Source of the DNA: Asticcacaulis sp. UBA2476
Lineage (GTDB): Bacteria; Pseudomonadota; Alphaproteobacteria; Caulobacterales; Caulobacteraceae
Reading direction: 5' to 3'
NCBI GenBank assembly: GCA_002342035.1
Contig: DDPE01000043.1
Span: forward strand, 1-35,634
Length of the DNA stretch: 35,634 nt
The notes below the pieces were generated by a model that did no database searches, had not been told where the DNA came from, and saw only the letters and a program-made list of their open reading frames with translations. Below, piece by piece: positions 24,488-33,247 of this stretch (positions within the stretch are counted from its first letter, which is position 1; every line of letters starts with the position of its first letter). A program made the position numbers and the translations under genes.

Positions 24488-25090
24488 ATGGAAAGCCTGC
24501 ATAAGACTTCGGGGGCAGTCGTCTTTGCTTTCCTTATTTTACATCTGACAAATCATCTGGTGGGATTGATGGGCATGGACGCCGCCCTTCAGTTCATGGA
24601 CGCTGTGCGTCTGGTTTACCGCCATCCGGTGGTCGAGATGGGCCTGTTTCTGGCCCTGACCTTACAGATCATCACCGGCTACGCTCTGTGCCGCGACATC
24701 TGGACGGAGCGCAAGGACATCATCCATCAGCTACAGGCGGCGTCCGGCATCTACATGGCCGTCTTTATGGTTGTCCATGTCGCCATGATCGGGGTGGCGC
24801 GCTATGTGTTCAATCTGGATACCAATGCCTATTTCATCGCCGCTCAGTTTCAGGTCTGGCCGTGGCAGTATCTGGCGTACGGCTTTTATGGGTTGGCGAT
24901 TATGGCGCTGTTTACCCATATGGGCTGCATCGCCTTTGATATCTTCAAGAAAAAGAACCGGCCCGCTGCCTGGATCATGCTGTTACTGGTGGTCGGTATC
25001 GGCGGTTATGTGACTTATCTGCTGATGGCCATGTACGGTGGCTATCTCTATGGCATTGAGGTGCCGGAAGAGTACACGCGGTTGCTCTAA
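24488..25090 (+). CDS. Five-helix membrane protein, SdhC/FrdC-like (putative heme b)
   Basis: This 200-residue integral membrane protein has about five hydrophobic helices. Helix 1 holds His19 and His23 (FLILHLTNH), helix 3 holds His97 (FMVVHVAMI), and helix 4 is near LFTHMG. The two segments TSGAVVFAFLILHL and ASGIYMAVFMVVHV look like an internal pseudo-repeat with matching S-G and His. This is reminiscent of the membrane anchors of succinate dehydrogenase/fumarate reductase, where such histidines bind heme b. No partner flavoprotein or iron-sulfur subunit lies nearby, so the function is unknown. The only in-frame ATG is at 24488 and it lacks a clear ribosome binding site. The stop overlaps that of glnD. 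Confidence 0.55.
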   Translation: MESLHKTSGAVVFAFLILHLTNHLVGLMGMDAALQFMDAVRLVYRHPVVEMGLFLALTLQIITGYALCRDIWTERKDIIHQLQAASGIYMAVFMVVHVAMIGVARYVFNLDTNAYFIAAQFQVWPWQYLAYGFYGLAIMALFTHMGCIAFDIFKKKNRPAAWIMLLLVVGIGGYVTYLLMAMYGGYLYGIEVPEEYTRLL

Positions 25091-27909
25091 CGCGCCAGTG
25101 ACGCCCGCGCCTTGGCCAACACCTTGCCGGTCTGTTTCAGTTCCGGATCAAGCACTTTCAGCAGCTCTTTTTTAAGCAGGGATTTTTGGCTCTTGTTCAG
25201 ATGCGCATGATCGTCATTAGCCGGATTGACGTAGAACGCATCGACGGCGCGCTCCCCGTAACAATCGATATGGGCCGACGCGATATTGAGCTTGGCCTGA
25301 CTTAAGGCATCGACGATATCCGCCAGCAGCCCGGAGCGGTCGCGTCCGGACACTTCGATAATGGTGGCGTGATTGCAGCTATCGTCGTCAAATACCACCG
25401 TCGGCGCAATGGCAAACGCGGCCATGCGCGCCGCCAGCGGCTTACGGCCCATCTCCAGCGGTTTGGCTCCGCCCACCGCCGCCTTTTCAAGCGCGCTCTG
25501 GGCCAGTTTCAGGTTACGTTCGGTATCGTGGCCATAGGGCAGGCCCTGAATATCCTGAACGTAGAAAATATCGAGCGCCAGCCCGCTTTTTGAGGTGAAC
25601 ACCTGCGCGCCGACGACATTGGCCCCTAAATTCGCCAGTGCCCGTGACAGGTCGGCAAACAATCCGGGCCGGTCCTTGGCGGCCACAGACAAAGCCGTAG
25701 CGTTGCGCTTGGGGTCAACATAGGCCAGAGCCGAGGGATGACCGGCCTCGGCCGAGCGCGCCAGTACGGCGTGATCCAGCACTTCGCTTTCGCTAAACGC
25801 CACCACATAGGAATCCTCCATTGTGGCCAGCCAGTCGCGGATATCCGGCTTTTGGGCAATCAGATGGGTGCGAGCGGCCTCAGAGCGCTCGCGGATATTC
25901 TCACGGGCAAAGCCAGCGGCATCGGCTTCACGACCCCCGCGGAAGACGGCCTCAGTCGCGTGCAGCAGATCGCGCATCAACTGGCCTTTCCAGCCGTTCC
26001 ATACACCCGGCCCGACAGCACGAATATCGGCCACGGTAAGCACCAGCAGCAACCGCAGGCGCTCAGGCGTTTCGACTATGCGCGCGAAAGCGGCAATGGT
26101 TTCAGGGTCGGACACATCACGTTTTTGCGCAAAATCTGACAGCACCAGATGATTACGCACCAGCCACGCCACCTGATCGATCTGCCAGTCCTTGAGGCCC
26201 AGACGCTCACAGGCCTTACGCGCGGCGCGTTCGCCGCCGATTTCCTGACCGTCTTCGCCGCCCTTACCGACGTCATGCAGCAACATGGCCAGATATAGCG
26301 TCTCTTTGTCCGCCAGATGGGGCAGGATGGATGACGATAGCGGGTGATCTTCGGTATAGCGGCCGGTTTCGATATCGCGGATGATGCCGATGGCGCGCAG
26401 GGTATGATCATCGACCGTATAGGCGTGATACATATTGAACTGGGTCTGGGCGACGATATGGCCGAACTCAGGGATATAGCGGCCCAGTAATCCGGTTTCG
26501 GTCATCAGGGATAAGGTGCGGTACGGGTTTTTGCCACGCACTAAGATATCAAGAAACAGCTTGGCCGACTTGGGGTCGCGCCGCAGCGCCGGATTGATCA
26601 GCTTCAAATTGCGGTTGATGGCGGTAAAGGCATCGGGATGCAGGTCAAGCTCCAGCCGGTCGGCCATCTTGAACAGCGAAAACATCGCTTCGGGCGACTT
26701 GATAAAGATGTCCGGTGATTGCACGCTTAAGCGGCCCGCGTCGATGATAAAGCCCGGATGGTCGGGCTTGGCTAGCGACATGATCGACGACTGGATCATG
26801 TAGCTGAGTTTGCGCAAAGGCTTGGTCTGCTGGGCCTCAAGCTTGGTGCAGAAAATGCGGGTCAGGGCACCGACTTCCTTGGTGACCACAAAATAGCGGC
26901 GCATGAAACGCTCAACGGCGGGTTCGCCATTTTTGTCGATATAGCCCATGCGCTGAGCGATTTCGGGTTGAACATCGAACCCCAGCCGGTCATCGCCCCG
27001 TCCGGAAATGATGTGCAGCAGGATGCGCACCTTCCACAGAAACTCAAAGGCCGCGAGGAATGTGGTGCGTTCTTTGTCGGTCAGGATGGTTTCCAGCGCG
27101 AACCAGCCCTTATTGACCGGCGACGGCGTGGTGCCCGCTAAGAACTTGGCGAGCCAGAACAGGGTATGCAGATCACGCAGACCCCCCTTGCCCTCTTTGA
27201 CATTGGGCTCAACCACATAGCGGGCGTCGCCAAGCTTGGCGTGGCGGGTGTCGCGTTCATCGAGCTTGGCGGCAATAAAAGCATAGGCGCCGTTGCGGAT
27301 GACATCTGACGCCAGCTTGTCCTTAAGGTTTTGCACCAGATCAAGATCACCGGCGATCGGCCGGAATTCCAGCACGGCGGTCAGGATCGTGTGATCATCC
27401 CGGGCATATTTCAGCGTCTCATCGACCGTGCGCGAGGCATGGCCGACCTTGAAGCCCAGATCCCACAGACTATAGAGGATGAACTCAATCACGCTTTCTG
27501 AGTGCGGCGTTTCGCGCCATGCCCGCAGAAACAGAAGATCGATGTCGGAATAGGGGGCAAGCTCCCCGCGGCCATAACCACCCACGGCGACCAGCGACAG
27601 CCGCTCACCCTCGGTCGGATTGCGGGCGCGGTAGACGTGGGTCAGGGTAAAGTCCCACAGCGCGCTGATGATTTCATCGGCACATTTTGACACGGCACGC
27701 GCGGTCGACAGCCCGCCTTTTTCATGGTCGATATTGGCCAGAATGCTTTCGCGGCCCTGATCCCACGCGTCTTTCAGGATCGCAATCGCCCGCCGTCTGA
27801 GATCATAGACATCGCCCGTTGACTCCTCATAGGCCTGCGTCAGTTTTTGACGCAGGAGCTGTCCGTTGATGCGGAACTGGTAAGGATGCGGGTGGGTATG
27901 GGTCAACAT
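25087..27909 (-). CDS. glnD: Bifunctional uridylyltransferase/uridylyl-removing enzyme GlnD
   Basis: GlnD (940 residues) senses glutamine and adds or removes UMP on PII proteins. In order it has the nucleotidyltransferase motif GGYGRGELAPYSDIDLLFL (about 112), the HD phosphohydrolase motif LAMLLHDVGKGGEDGQ (about 540), and two ACT domains (ALSVAAKDRPGLFADLSRAL about 742; EVSGRDRSGLLADIVDALSQ about 850). Signature residues are intact, so both activities are expected. It follows mutS by 63 bases on the same strand. The stop TAG shares bases with the TAA of the convergent membrane protein gene. Confidence 0.97.
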   Translation of the reverse strand: MLTHTHPHPYQFRINGQLLRQKLTQAYEESTGDVYDLRRRAIAILKDAWDQGRESILANIDHEKGGLSTARAVSKCADEIISALWDFTLTHVYRARNPTEGERLSLVAVGGYGRGELAPYSDIDLLFLRAWRETPHSESVIEFILYSLWDLGFKVGHASRTVDETLKYARDDHTILTAVLEFRPIAGDLDLVQNLKDKLASDVIRNGAYAFIAAKLDERDTRHAKLGDARYVVEPNVKEGKGGLRDLHTLFWLAKFLAGTTPSPVNKGWFALETILTDKERTTFLAAFEFLWKVRILLHIISGRGDDRLGFDVQPEIAQRMGYIDKNGEPAVERFMRRYFVVTKEVGALTRIFCTKLEAQQTKPLRKLSYMIQSSIMSLAKPDHPGFIIDAGRLSVQSPDIFIKSPEAMFSLFKMADRLELDLHPDAFTAINRNLKLINPALRRDPKSAKLFLDILVRGKNPYRTLSLMTETGLLGRYIPEFGHIVAQTQFNMYHAYTVDDHTLRAIGIIRDIETGRYTEDHPLSSSILPHLADKETLYLAMLLHDVGKGGEDGQEIGGERAARKACERLGLKDWQIDQVAWLVRNHLVLSDFAQKRDVSDPETIAAFARIVETPERLRLLLVLTVADIRAVGPGVWNGWKGQLMRDLLHATEAVFRGGREADAAGFARENIRERSEAARTHLIAQKPDIRDWLATMEDSYVVAFSESEVLDHAVLARSAEAGHPSALAYVDPKRNATALSVAAKDRPGLFADLSRALANLGANVVGAQVFTSKSGLALDIFYVQDIQGLPYGHDTERNLKLAQSALEKAAVGGAKPLEMGRKPLAARMAAFAIAPTVVFDDDSCNHATIIEVSGRDRSGLLADIVDALSQAKLNIASAHIDCYGERAVDAFYVNPANDDHAHLNKSQKSLLKKELLKVLDPELKQTGKVLAKARASLAR

Positions 27910-27972
27910 GAACTACAGGTGGTTATGCCAGGGATGTTTGGCAACACCGAAGCAAGAGAAAGGATGAGGCGA

Positions 27973-30708
27973 TCAAGCATCGATCTTAACCAGATTCCGT
28001 AAACGATAGATGACCTCTAAGGCTTCTCTGGGGCTTAAATCATCAGGGTTTAGGGCTAACAGCGCTTTTTCGGCTTCGGATTGTTGTTGCGGCGCAACAT
28101 TTTTGACCGGCTCCGGTTGGAGGCTGGCAAACAACGGCAGATCATCCAGCTTAAGCCGGGTGGCGTTTTCTGACTCTAATCGCTCCAAGATATCGCGGGC
28201 GCGGGCGACGACACGGGGCGGCATACCAGCCAATTTGGCGACCTGCACGCCGTAAGAGCGATCCGCCGCCCCTTTTTTAGCTTCGTGCAGGAAGATCAGA
28301 TCGCCGTTATGTTCTTTGGCGGTCAGGGAGATATTCTCACACGCCGACAGCAGTTGCTCCAGCTTTGACATTTCGTGATAATGTGTGGCGAACAGGGCGC
28401 GGCATTTAATCGTTTCATGCAGGTTTTCGGCGGAGGCCCAGGCAATCGCCAGCCCGTCAAAGGTGGCCGTGCCGCGCCCGATTTCATCCAGAATAACGAA
28501 TGATCGATCCGTCGCCTGACTGAGGATCGCCGCCGTTTCAACCATTTCCATCATGAAGGTCGAACGCCCCTGCGCCAGATCATCCCCGGCGCCGACGCGT
28601 GAAAACAGCCGGTCAACGACCCCCAGCTTAAGCGATGCGGCGGGCACATAAAGACCTGACTGCGCCATGATAATCAGGATGGCGTTCTGGCGCAGGAAGG
28701 TCGATTTACCGGCCATGTTCGGCCCAGTGACCAGCGAAAGCCGCGCACCCGCTTGCCCCGACGCATCCAGGCAGCAGTCATTGGGGGTAAACGGCTTGCC
28801 CTCAGCGCGCAGTGCCTGAACCACGACGGGATGTTTCGCGCCCTTGGCCTCAAACAACAGGCCATCGAAAATGACCGGACGGGTGGCCTCATGATCCTCG
28901 GCCCATTCGGCGGCGGCACAGGCGACATCGAGCGCACAGACCGCGTCGAACATCTGTTGCAATTCGTGGGTCAGATGACGCACCTCTTCGCGCAGATCCT
29001 CGAAAATGGCTAGCTCCAGCGTTAGGGCATCGGAGGCGGCGCGCTGAATCCGGCTATCGAGATCAATCAGTTCGGTGGTCGAATAGCGCACCTGATTGGC
29101 CAGGGTCTGGCGATGGATAAAGTGCGCGGCATTGGGGAGGGCGGCAATACCTTCGGCCTGTTTCGCCGACAGTTCGATAAAGTAGCCCAGCACGCCATTA
29201 TATTTGATCTTGAGCGGCAGGCTGGTCTCGCCCTGAAGTTGGGCTTCCAGTTGCAAAATGACCTGACGGCTGTCGTTTCTTAAATTGATCGCCGCGTTGA
29301 GATTGGCGTTATAGTTCGGACGGATAAAGCCGCCGTCGCGCGCCATAAGCGGCGGCTCATCGACCAGCGCCTGACCTAAGCGGTAGTTCAGTGCCTCCAC
29401 GGCTTCGGAGGCGGTCAGCGACGTAATCTGGGCCATGATCTCAGCCGGATGGGTATCGAGCGCCGAGCTATCGCGGTCCGCCGATTGCAACAGATTGATC
29501 AGCCCGCTCGCATGGCTGAGGCAATCCTTGATGACCTTAAGGTCACGCGGGCCGCCGCGCCCAAGGCCTAACCGCGACAGGGCGCGCGCCATATCCGGCA
29601 GACCACGCAGGGTATTGCGGACCTCCTGACGAAGGCCTCTGCGTTCGATCAGCCATTCGACGGCATCAAGGCGGGCGTTGATCGCAAGCGGGTCGATCAG
29701 CGGCCGTGCCAGTCGTGCTGACAACAGGCGCGACCCGCCCGACGTCATGGTGCGGTCGATGGCGGCAATTAATGAACCTTCGCGGCCCCCGCGCTGGGCC
29801 CGGTCGATCTCCAGCGACGCCCGCGTTGACGGATCAATGGCCAGAAAGGTCTGGGCCCCCAGCCTGCGCGGGGCTTTGAGCACCGGCAGCTTACCGGCCT
29901 GAGTGACATCGATATAGGCGGCGATTAGGCCAAGCGCCGAGACTTCCGCCGGACTGAACGCGCCAAAACCATCCAGGGTTTCAACGCCGTATAGTCGTTT
30001 CAGGCGGGTAAGCCCTGCCGCCGGATCGGACAAAGCGCCGGGCTGGGGCTGAATGACGCCGCCCAAGACCTTGACCAGACCGTAAACGGCCTCATCGCCC
30101 AGCAGGCGGTCGGCCACCAGAGTCTCAGATGGCCTGAGCGCCGACAGGTGCGACCCCAGACTTTCCGGCGTGACCTCAAGACATTCGACGTCGCCGGTCG
30201 ACAGTTCCACGCAGGCCAGCGCCATGACCCCGGCCCGCGCAGATATGGCCACCAGCCGGTTAGCGCCACCCGCCTCCAGCAAACTGTCTTCGGTCAGGGT
30301 GCCGGGGGTGACGATGCGCACAATCCCGCGTTTGACGACCGATTTTGAGCCGCGTTTTTTGGCCTCAGCCGGGTCTTCGAGCTGATCACATACGGCGACC
30401 CTGAATCCGGCGCGGATTAACTTGGCGATATAGGCTTCGGCAGCATGGGCGGGCACCCCGGCCATGGGTATGTCTTCGCCCTGATATTTGCCGCGTTTGG
30501 TCAGCGCCAGCCCTAATGCGGCGGCGGCTTTTACGGCATCATCAAAGAACACCTCATAGAAATCGCCCATGCGAAAAAACAGCAGCGCATCAGGTTGAGA
30601 CGCCTTGGTCTCAATATATTGGGCGATAACGGGCGTGGCGCCTTCTAAGCGCGCCGCCAACTCATCAGGGGTTATGTCGGGGGTCGAAAACGAAGCATTC
30701 ATGTCCAT
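27973..30708 (-). CDS. mutS: DNA mismatch repair protein MutS
   Basis: MutS (911 residues) recognises mismatches. The mismatch-binding motif is FRMGDFYEVFFDDA (Phe-x-Glu). The ATPase has Walker A TGPNMAGKSTFLRQNA and Walker B FVILDEIGRGTATFDG. The C-terminal helix-turn-helix (about 800) and the end LSPREALEVIYRLRNLVKI are typical. All functional motifs are intact. An ATG two codons later (30702) is an equal alternative start. It is divergent from maeB, with a 237-base AT-rich intergenic region. Confidence 0.97.
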   Translation of the reverse strand: MDMNASFSTPDITPDELAARLEGATPVIAQYIETKASQPDALLFFRMGDFYEVFFDDAVKAAAALGLALTKRGKYQGEDIPMAGVPAHAAEAYIAKLIRAGFRVAVCDQLEDPAEAKKRGSKSVVKRGIVRIVTPGTLTEDSLLEAGGANRLVAISARAGVMALACVELSTGDVECLEVTPESLGSHLSALRPSETLVADRLLGDEAVYGLVKVLGGVIQPQPGALSDPAAGLTRLKRLYGVETLDGFGAFSPAEVSALGLIAAYIDVTQAGKLPVLKAPRRLGAQTFLAIDPSTRASLEIDRAQRGGREGSLIAAIDRTMTSGGSRLLSARLARPLIDPLAINARLDAVEWLIERRGLRQEVRNTLRGLPDMARALSRLGLGRGGPRDLKVIKDCLSHASGLINLLQSADRDSSALDTHPAEIMAQITSLTASEAVEALNYRLGQALVDEPPLMARDGGFIRPNYNANLNAAINLRNDSRQVILQLEAQLQGETSLPLKIKYNGVLGYFIELSAKQAEGIAALPNAAHFIHRQTLANQVRYSTTELIDLDSRIQRAASDALTLELAIFEDLREEVRHLTHELQQMFDAVCALDVACAAAEWAEDHEATRPVIFDGLLFEAKGAKHPVVVQALRAEGKPFTPNDCCLDASGQAGARLSLVTGPNMAGKSTFLRQNAILIIMAQSGLYVPAASLKLGVVDRLFSRVGAGDDLAQGRSTFMMEMVETAAILSQATDRSFVILDEIGRGTATFDGLAIAWASAENLHETIKCRALFATHYHEMSKLEQLLSACENISLTAKEHNGDLIFLHEAKKGAADRSYGVQVAKLAGMPPRVVARARDILERLESENATRLKLDDLPLFASLQPEPVKNVAPQQQSEAEKALLALNPDDLSPREALEVIYRLRNLVKIDA

Positions 30709-30837
30709 AACTTAAACACTGTTAACCTTTGTGCCTAGCTATTATGCGGTACATTACACAGTCATTTTTCAAAGCCTTAGTTGACGTAAGGGTAAGTGTG
30801 CGGCGCCTGCGAAACAAACGCATATTTTAAGTGAAGT

Positions 30838-30851
30838 TTTGTGCGCACAAA
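30838..30851. promoter_or_regulatory. Perfect 14-base palindrome in the mutS-maeB divergent region
   Basis: TTTGTGC-GCACAAA lies about 95 bases upstream of maeB and 130 upstream of mutS. It is a plausible operator for one or both divergent genes. The regulator is unknown. Confidence 0.4.
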
Positions 30852-30945
30852 TTTTAGTCGCCTTTGTCGTTAAGGTGTTGATATAAAGCCCGTAAAATAA
30901 AAATCACCGGGAATTTATAATATAAAAGGCCGAATTGAGTATCTC

Positions 30946-33228
30946 ATGCCAATTGAAAAACAAACCTTCAGTGATGAAGAAGCGCTAAACCTTCACCAAT
31001 TTCCGCAACCGGGCAAGATTGCCCTGATGGCCACCAAGCCCATGGCGACGCAGCGCGATCTGGCGCTGGCCTATTCGCCGGGCGTGGCCGTACCGGTGCG
31101 CAAAATTGCCGAAAACCCGGACCTCGCCTACGACTATACCGCCAAAGGGAACATGGTGGCAGTGATATCGAACGGCACGGCAATTCTGGGGCTGGGCAAT
31201 CTGGGGGCGCTGGCCTCAAAGCCGGTCATGGAAGGCAAGTCGGTGCTGTTTAAGCGCTTTGCCGATATCGACAGCTTTGACATCGAAGTGACGACGCAGG
31301 ACCCGGATGAATTCATCACCGTGGTGAAAAACATCACGCCAGCGTTCGGCGGCATCAATCTTGAAGACATCAAGTCGCCGGAATGTTTCATCATCGAATC
31401 CGCTTTGCAGGACATGGCGGATATTCCGGTGTTCCACGATGATCAGCACGGTACGGCCATTATCGCCGCCGCCGGTTTGATCAACGCGCTTGAGGTCACC
31501 GGCAAACGCTTTGAAGACGTCAAGGTCGTGCTGTGTGGTGCCGGGGCGGCGGGCCTGTCATCGCTCGGCCTGATCAAAGCCATGGGCGTGAAGCCTGAGA
31601 ACACCACGGTCGTCGATATTCACGGCGTGGTCTTTAAGGGCCGCACCATCGATATGGATCAGTGGAAGTCGGTCCACGCCACCGATACGCCTAAGCGGAC
31701 TCTGGCCGAAGCTCTGGTCGGGGCCGATGTGTTCTTAGGTCTGTCGGCCAAGGGCGTGCTGACGCCGGAAATGGTCGCGACTATGGCGCCTCAGCCGATC
31801 ATCTTCGCCATGGCCAACCCCGATCCTGAAATCACCCCCGAAGATGTGGCCAAGGTCAGATCCGACGCCATTGTTGCGACGGGCCGTTCGGATTATCCCA
31901 ATCAGGTCAATAACGTCCTGGGCTTTCCCTACATTTTCCGCGGGGCGCTGGATGTTCGTGCCCGCCGGGTGAACCATGAGATGAAGATCGCCTGTGCCCA
32001 GGCCCTGGCCCAACTGGCGCGCGAAGATGTGCCGGACGAAGTGGCCGCCGCCTATCAGGGCCGTCACCTGAAATTCGGGCGCGACTACATCATTCCGTCG
32101 CCGTTTGACCCGCGCCTGATCTGGTACGTGCCGCCGTTTGTCGCTCAGGCCGCCATGGACACCGGCGTGGCGCGCAAGCCGATCGAGGATATGGAAGCCT
32201 ACCGCAAGGAACTGGCCCAGCGTCTTGATCCGTCGGCGGGTTTCCTGCAAAACATCACGGCCTCGGTGCGGTCGCGCCCCTCTAAGCGCATCGTGTTTGC
32301 CGAAGGCGAAGACATTCGCGTCATCCGCGCCGCCCATGCCTTTAAGGCGCAAGGGCTTGGCACGCCCATCCTGTGCGGACGTGAAAGTCTGGTCCATGAG
32401 AGCATGCGCAAAGCGGGTCTCAATCCGGATGAAGAGAACATTGAAATCATCAATGCCCGTCTGACAGACCGGCGCGACGCTTATGCGCAGCTTTTGTATT
32501 CCCGCCTGCAACGCAAGGGCTACTTAAAGCGCGATGTGGAGCGTCTGATCAACCTCGACCGTAACTCGTTTGCGGCCGCCATGCTGATTTCCGGTCATGC
32601 CGACGGTATGGTGACGGGCCTGACCCGTTCGTTCGATCAGGCCTTTGAGGACGTGCTGCGCGTGGTCGATCCGGCGCCGGGCGGTCGTGTCATGGGCATG
32701 TCGATCATCCTCGCTAAGGGCAAGACGGTGTTTATCGCTGACACGACCGTGGCGGAATTGCCGACCCCGGAAGAGCTTGGCGATATCGCGATTGAAGCCG
32801 CTATGGCCGTGCGCCGCATGGGCCATACCCCTCGCGTCGCGTTCATGAGCTACACCACCTTTGGCAACCCCGCCGGTGAGCGCGGGGAGCGCGTCGCGCG
32901 CGCCGTGGAACTGCTCGAAAAACGCGGCGTCGATTTTGAGTTCGAAGGCGATATGCCGCCTGACGTGGCGCTTAATCCTGACACCTGGGCCAACTATCCG
33001 TTCCAGCGTCTGACGGCCCCGGCCAATGTGCTGATCATGCCGGCCATTCAGTCGGCCTCTATCGGCACTAAGCTGATTGAGGCTCTGGGTGGGGCAACCG
33101 TGGTCGGCCCGTTGCTGCTCGGTCTGTCAAAGCCCGTGCAAATCTGTCAGTTATCGGATTCGGTGTCGAAAATCCTGACCATGGCGACCTTTGCCGCCTA
33201 TGATGTGCGCGCCGATATCGGCGGGTAG
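30946..33228 (+). CDS. maeB: NADP-dependent malic enzyme fused to a phosphotransacetylase-like domain
   Basis: MaeB (760 residues) converts malate to pyruvate and CO2 with NADP. The malic domain (about 1-430) has LAYSPGVAVPVRKIAENPDL, the metal-binding FHDDQHGTA and the nucleotide loop VVLCGAGAAGLSSLGLIKAM. The C-terminal part (about 440-760) is the phosphate acetyltransferase-like domain (KRIVFAEGEDIRVIRAAHAF). It is usually catalytically inactive and responds to acetyl-CoA in MaeB proteins. The upstream region is AT-rich and has a TATAAT at 30916-30921, but no clear -35 box. A strong terminator follows. Confidence 0.95.
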   Translation: MPIEKQTFSDEEALNLHQFPQPGKIALMATKPMATQRDLALAYSPGVAVPVRKIAENPDLAYDYTAKGNMVAVISNGTAILGLGNLGALASKPVMEGKSVLFKRFADIDSFDIEVTTQDPDEFITVVKNITPAFGGINLEDIKSPECFIIESALQDMADIPVFHDDQHGTAIIAAAGLINALEVTGKRFEDVKVVLCGAGAAGLSSLGLIKAMGVKPENTTVVDIHGVVFKGRTIDMDQWKSVHATDTPKRTLAEALVGADVFLGLSAKGVLTPEMVATMAPQPIIFAMANPDPEITPEDVAKVRSDAIVATGRSDYPNQVNNVLGFPYIFRGALDVRARRVNHEMKIACAQALAQLAREDVPDEVAAAYQGRHLKFGRDYIIPSPFDPRLIWYVPPFVAQAAMDTGVARKPIEDMEAYRKELAQRLDPSAGFLQNITASVRSRPSKRIVFAEGEDIRVIRAAHAFKAQGLGTPILCGRESLVHESMRKAGLNPDEENIEIINARLTDRRDAYAQLLYSRLQRKGYLKRDVERLINLDRNSFAAAMLISGHADGMVTGLTRSFDQAFEDVLRVVDPAPGGRVMGMSIILAKGKTVFIADTTVAELPTPEELGDIAIEAAMAVRRMGHTPRVAFMSYTTFGNPAGERGERVARAVELLEKRGVDFEFEGDMPPDVALNPDTWANYPFQRLTAPANVLIMPAIQSASIGTKLIEALGGATVVGPLLLGLSKPVQICQLSDSVSKILTMATFAAYDVRADIGG

Positions 33229-33247
33229 AGCCCTAAAGCAAAAGAGA

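Noticed and set aside
30710..30726. Possible CtrA box (TTAA spacer TTAA) near mutS
   Set aside because: The spacer is 6 bases, while the known CtrA consensus needs 7.
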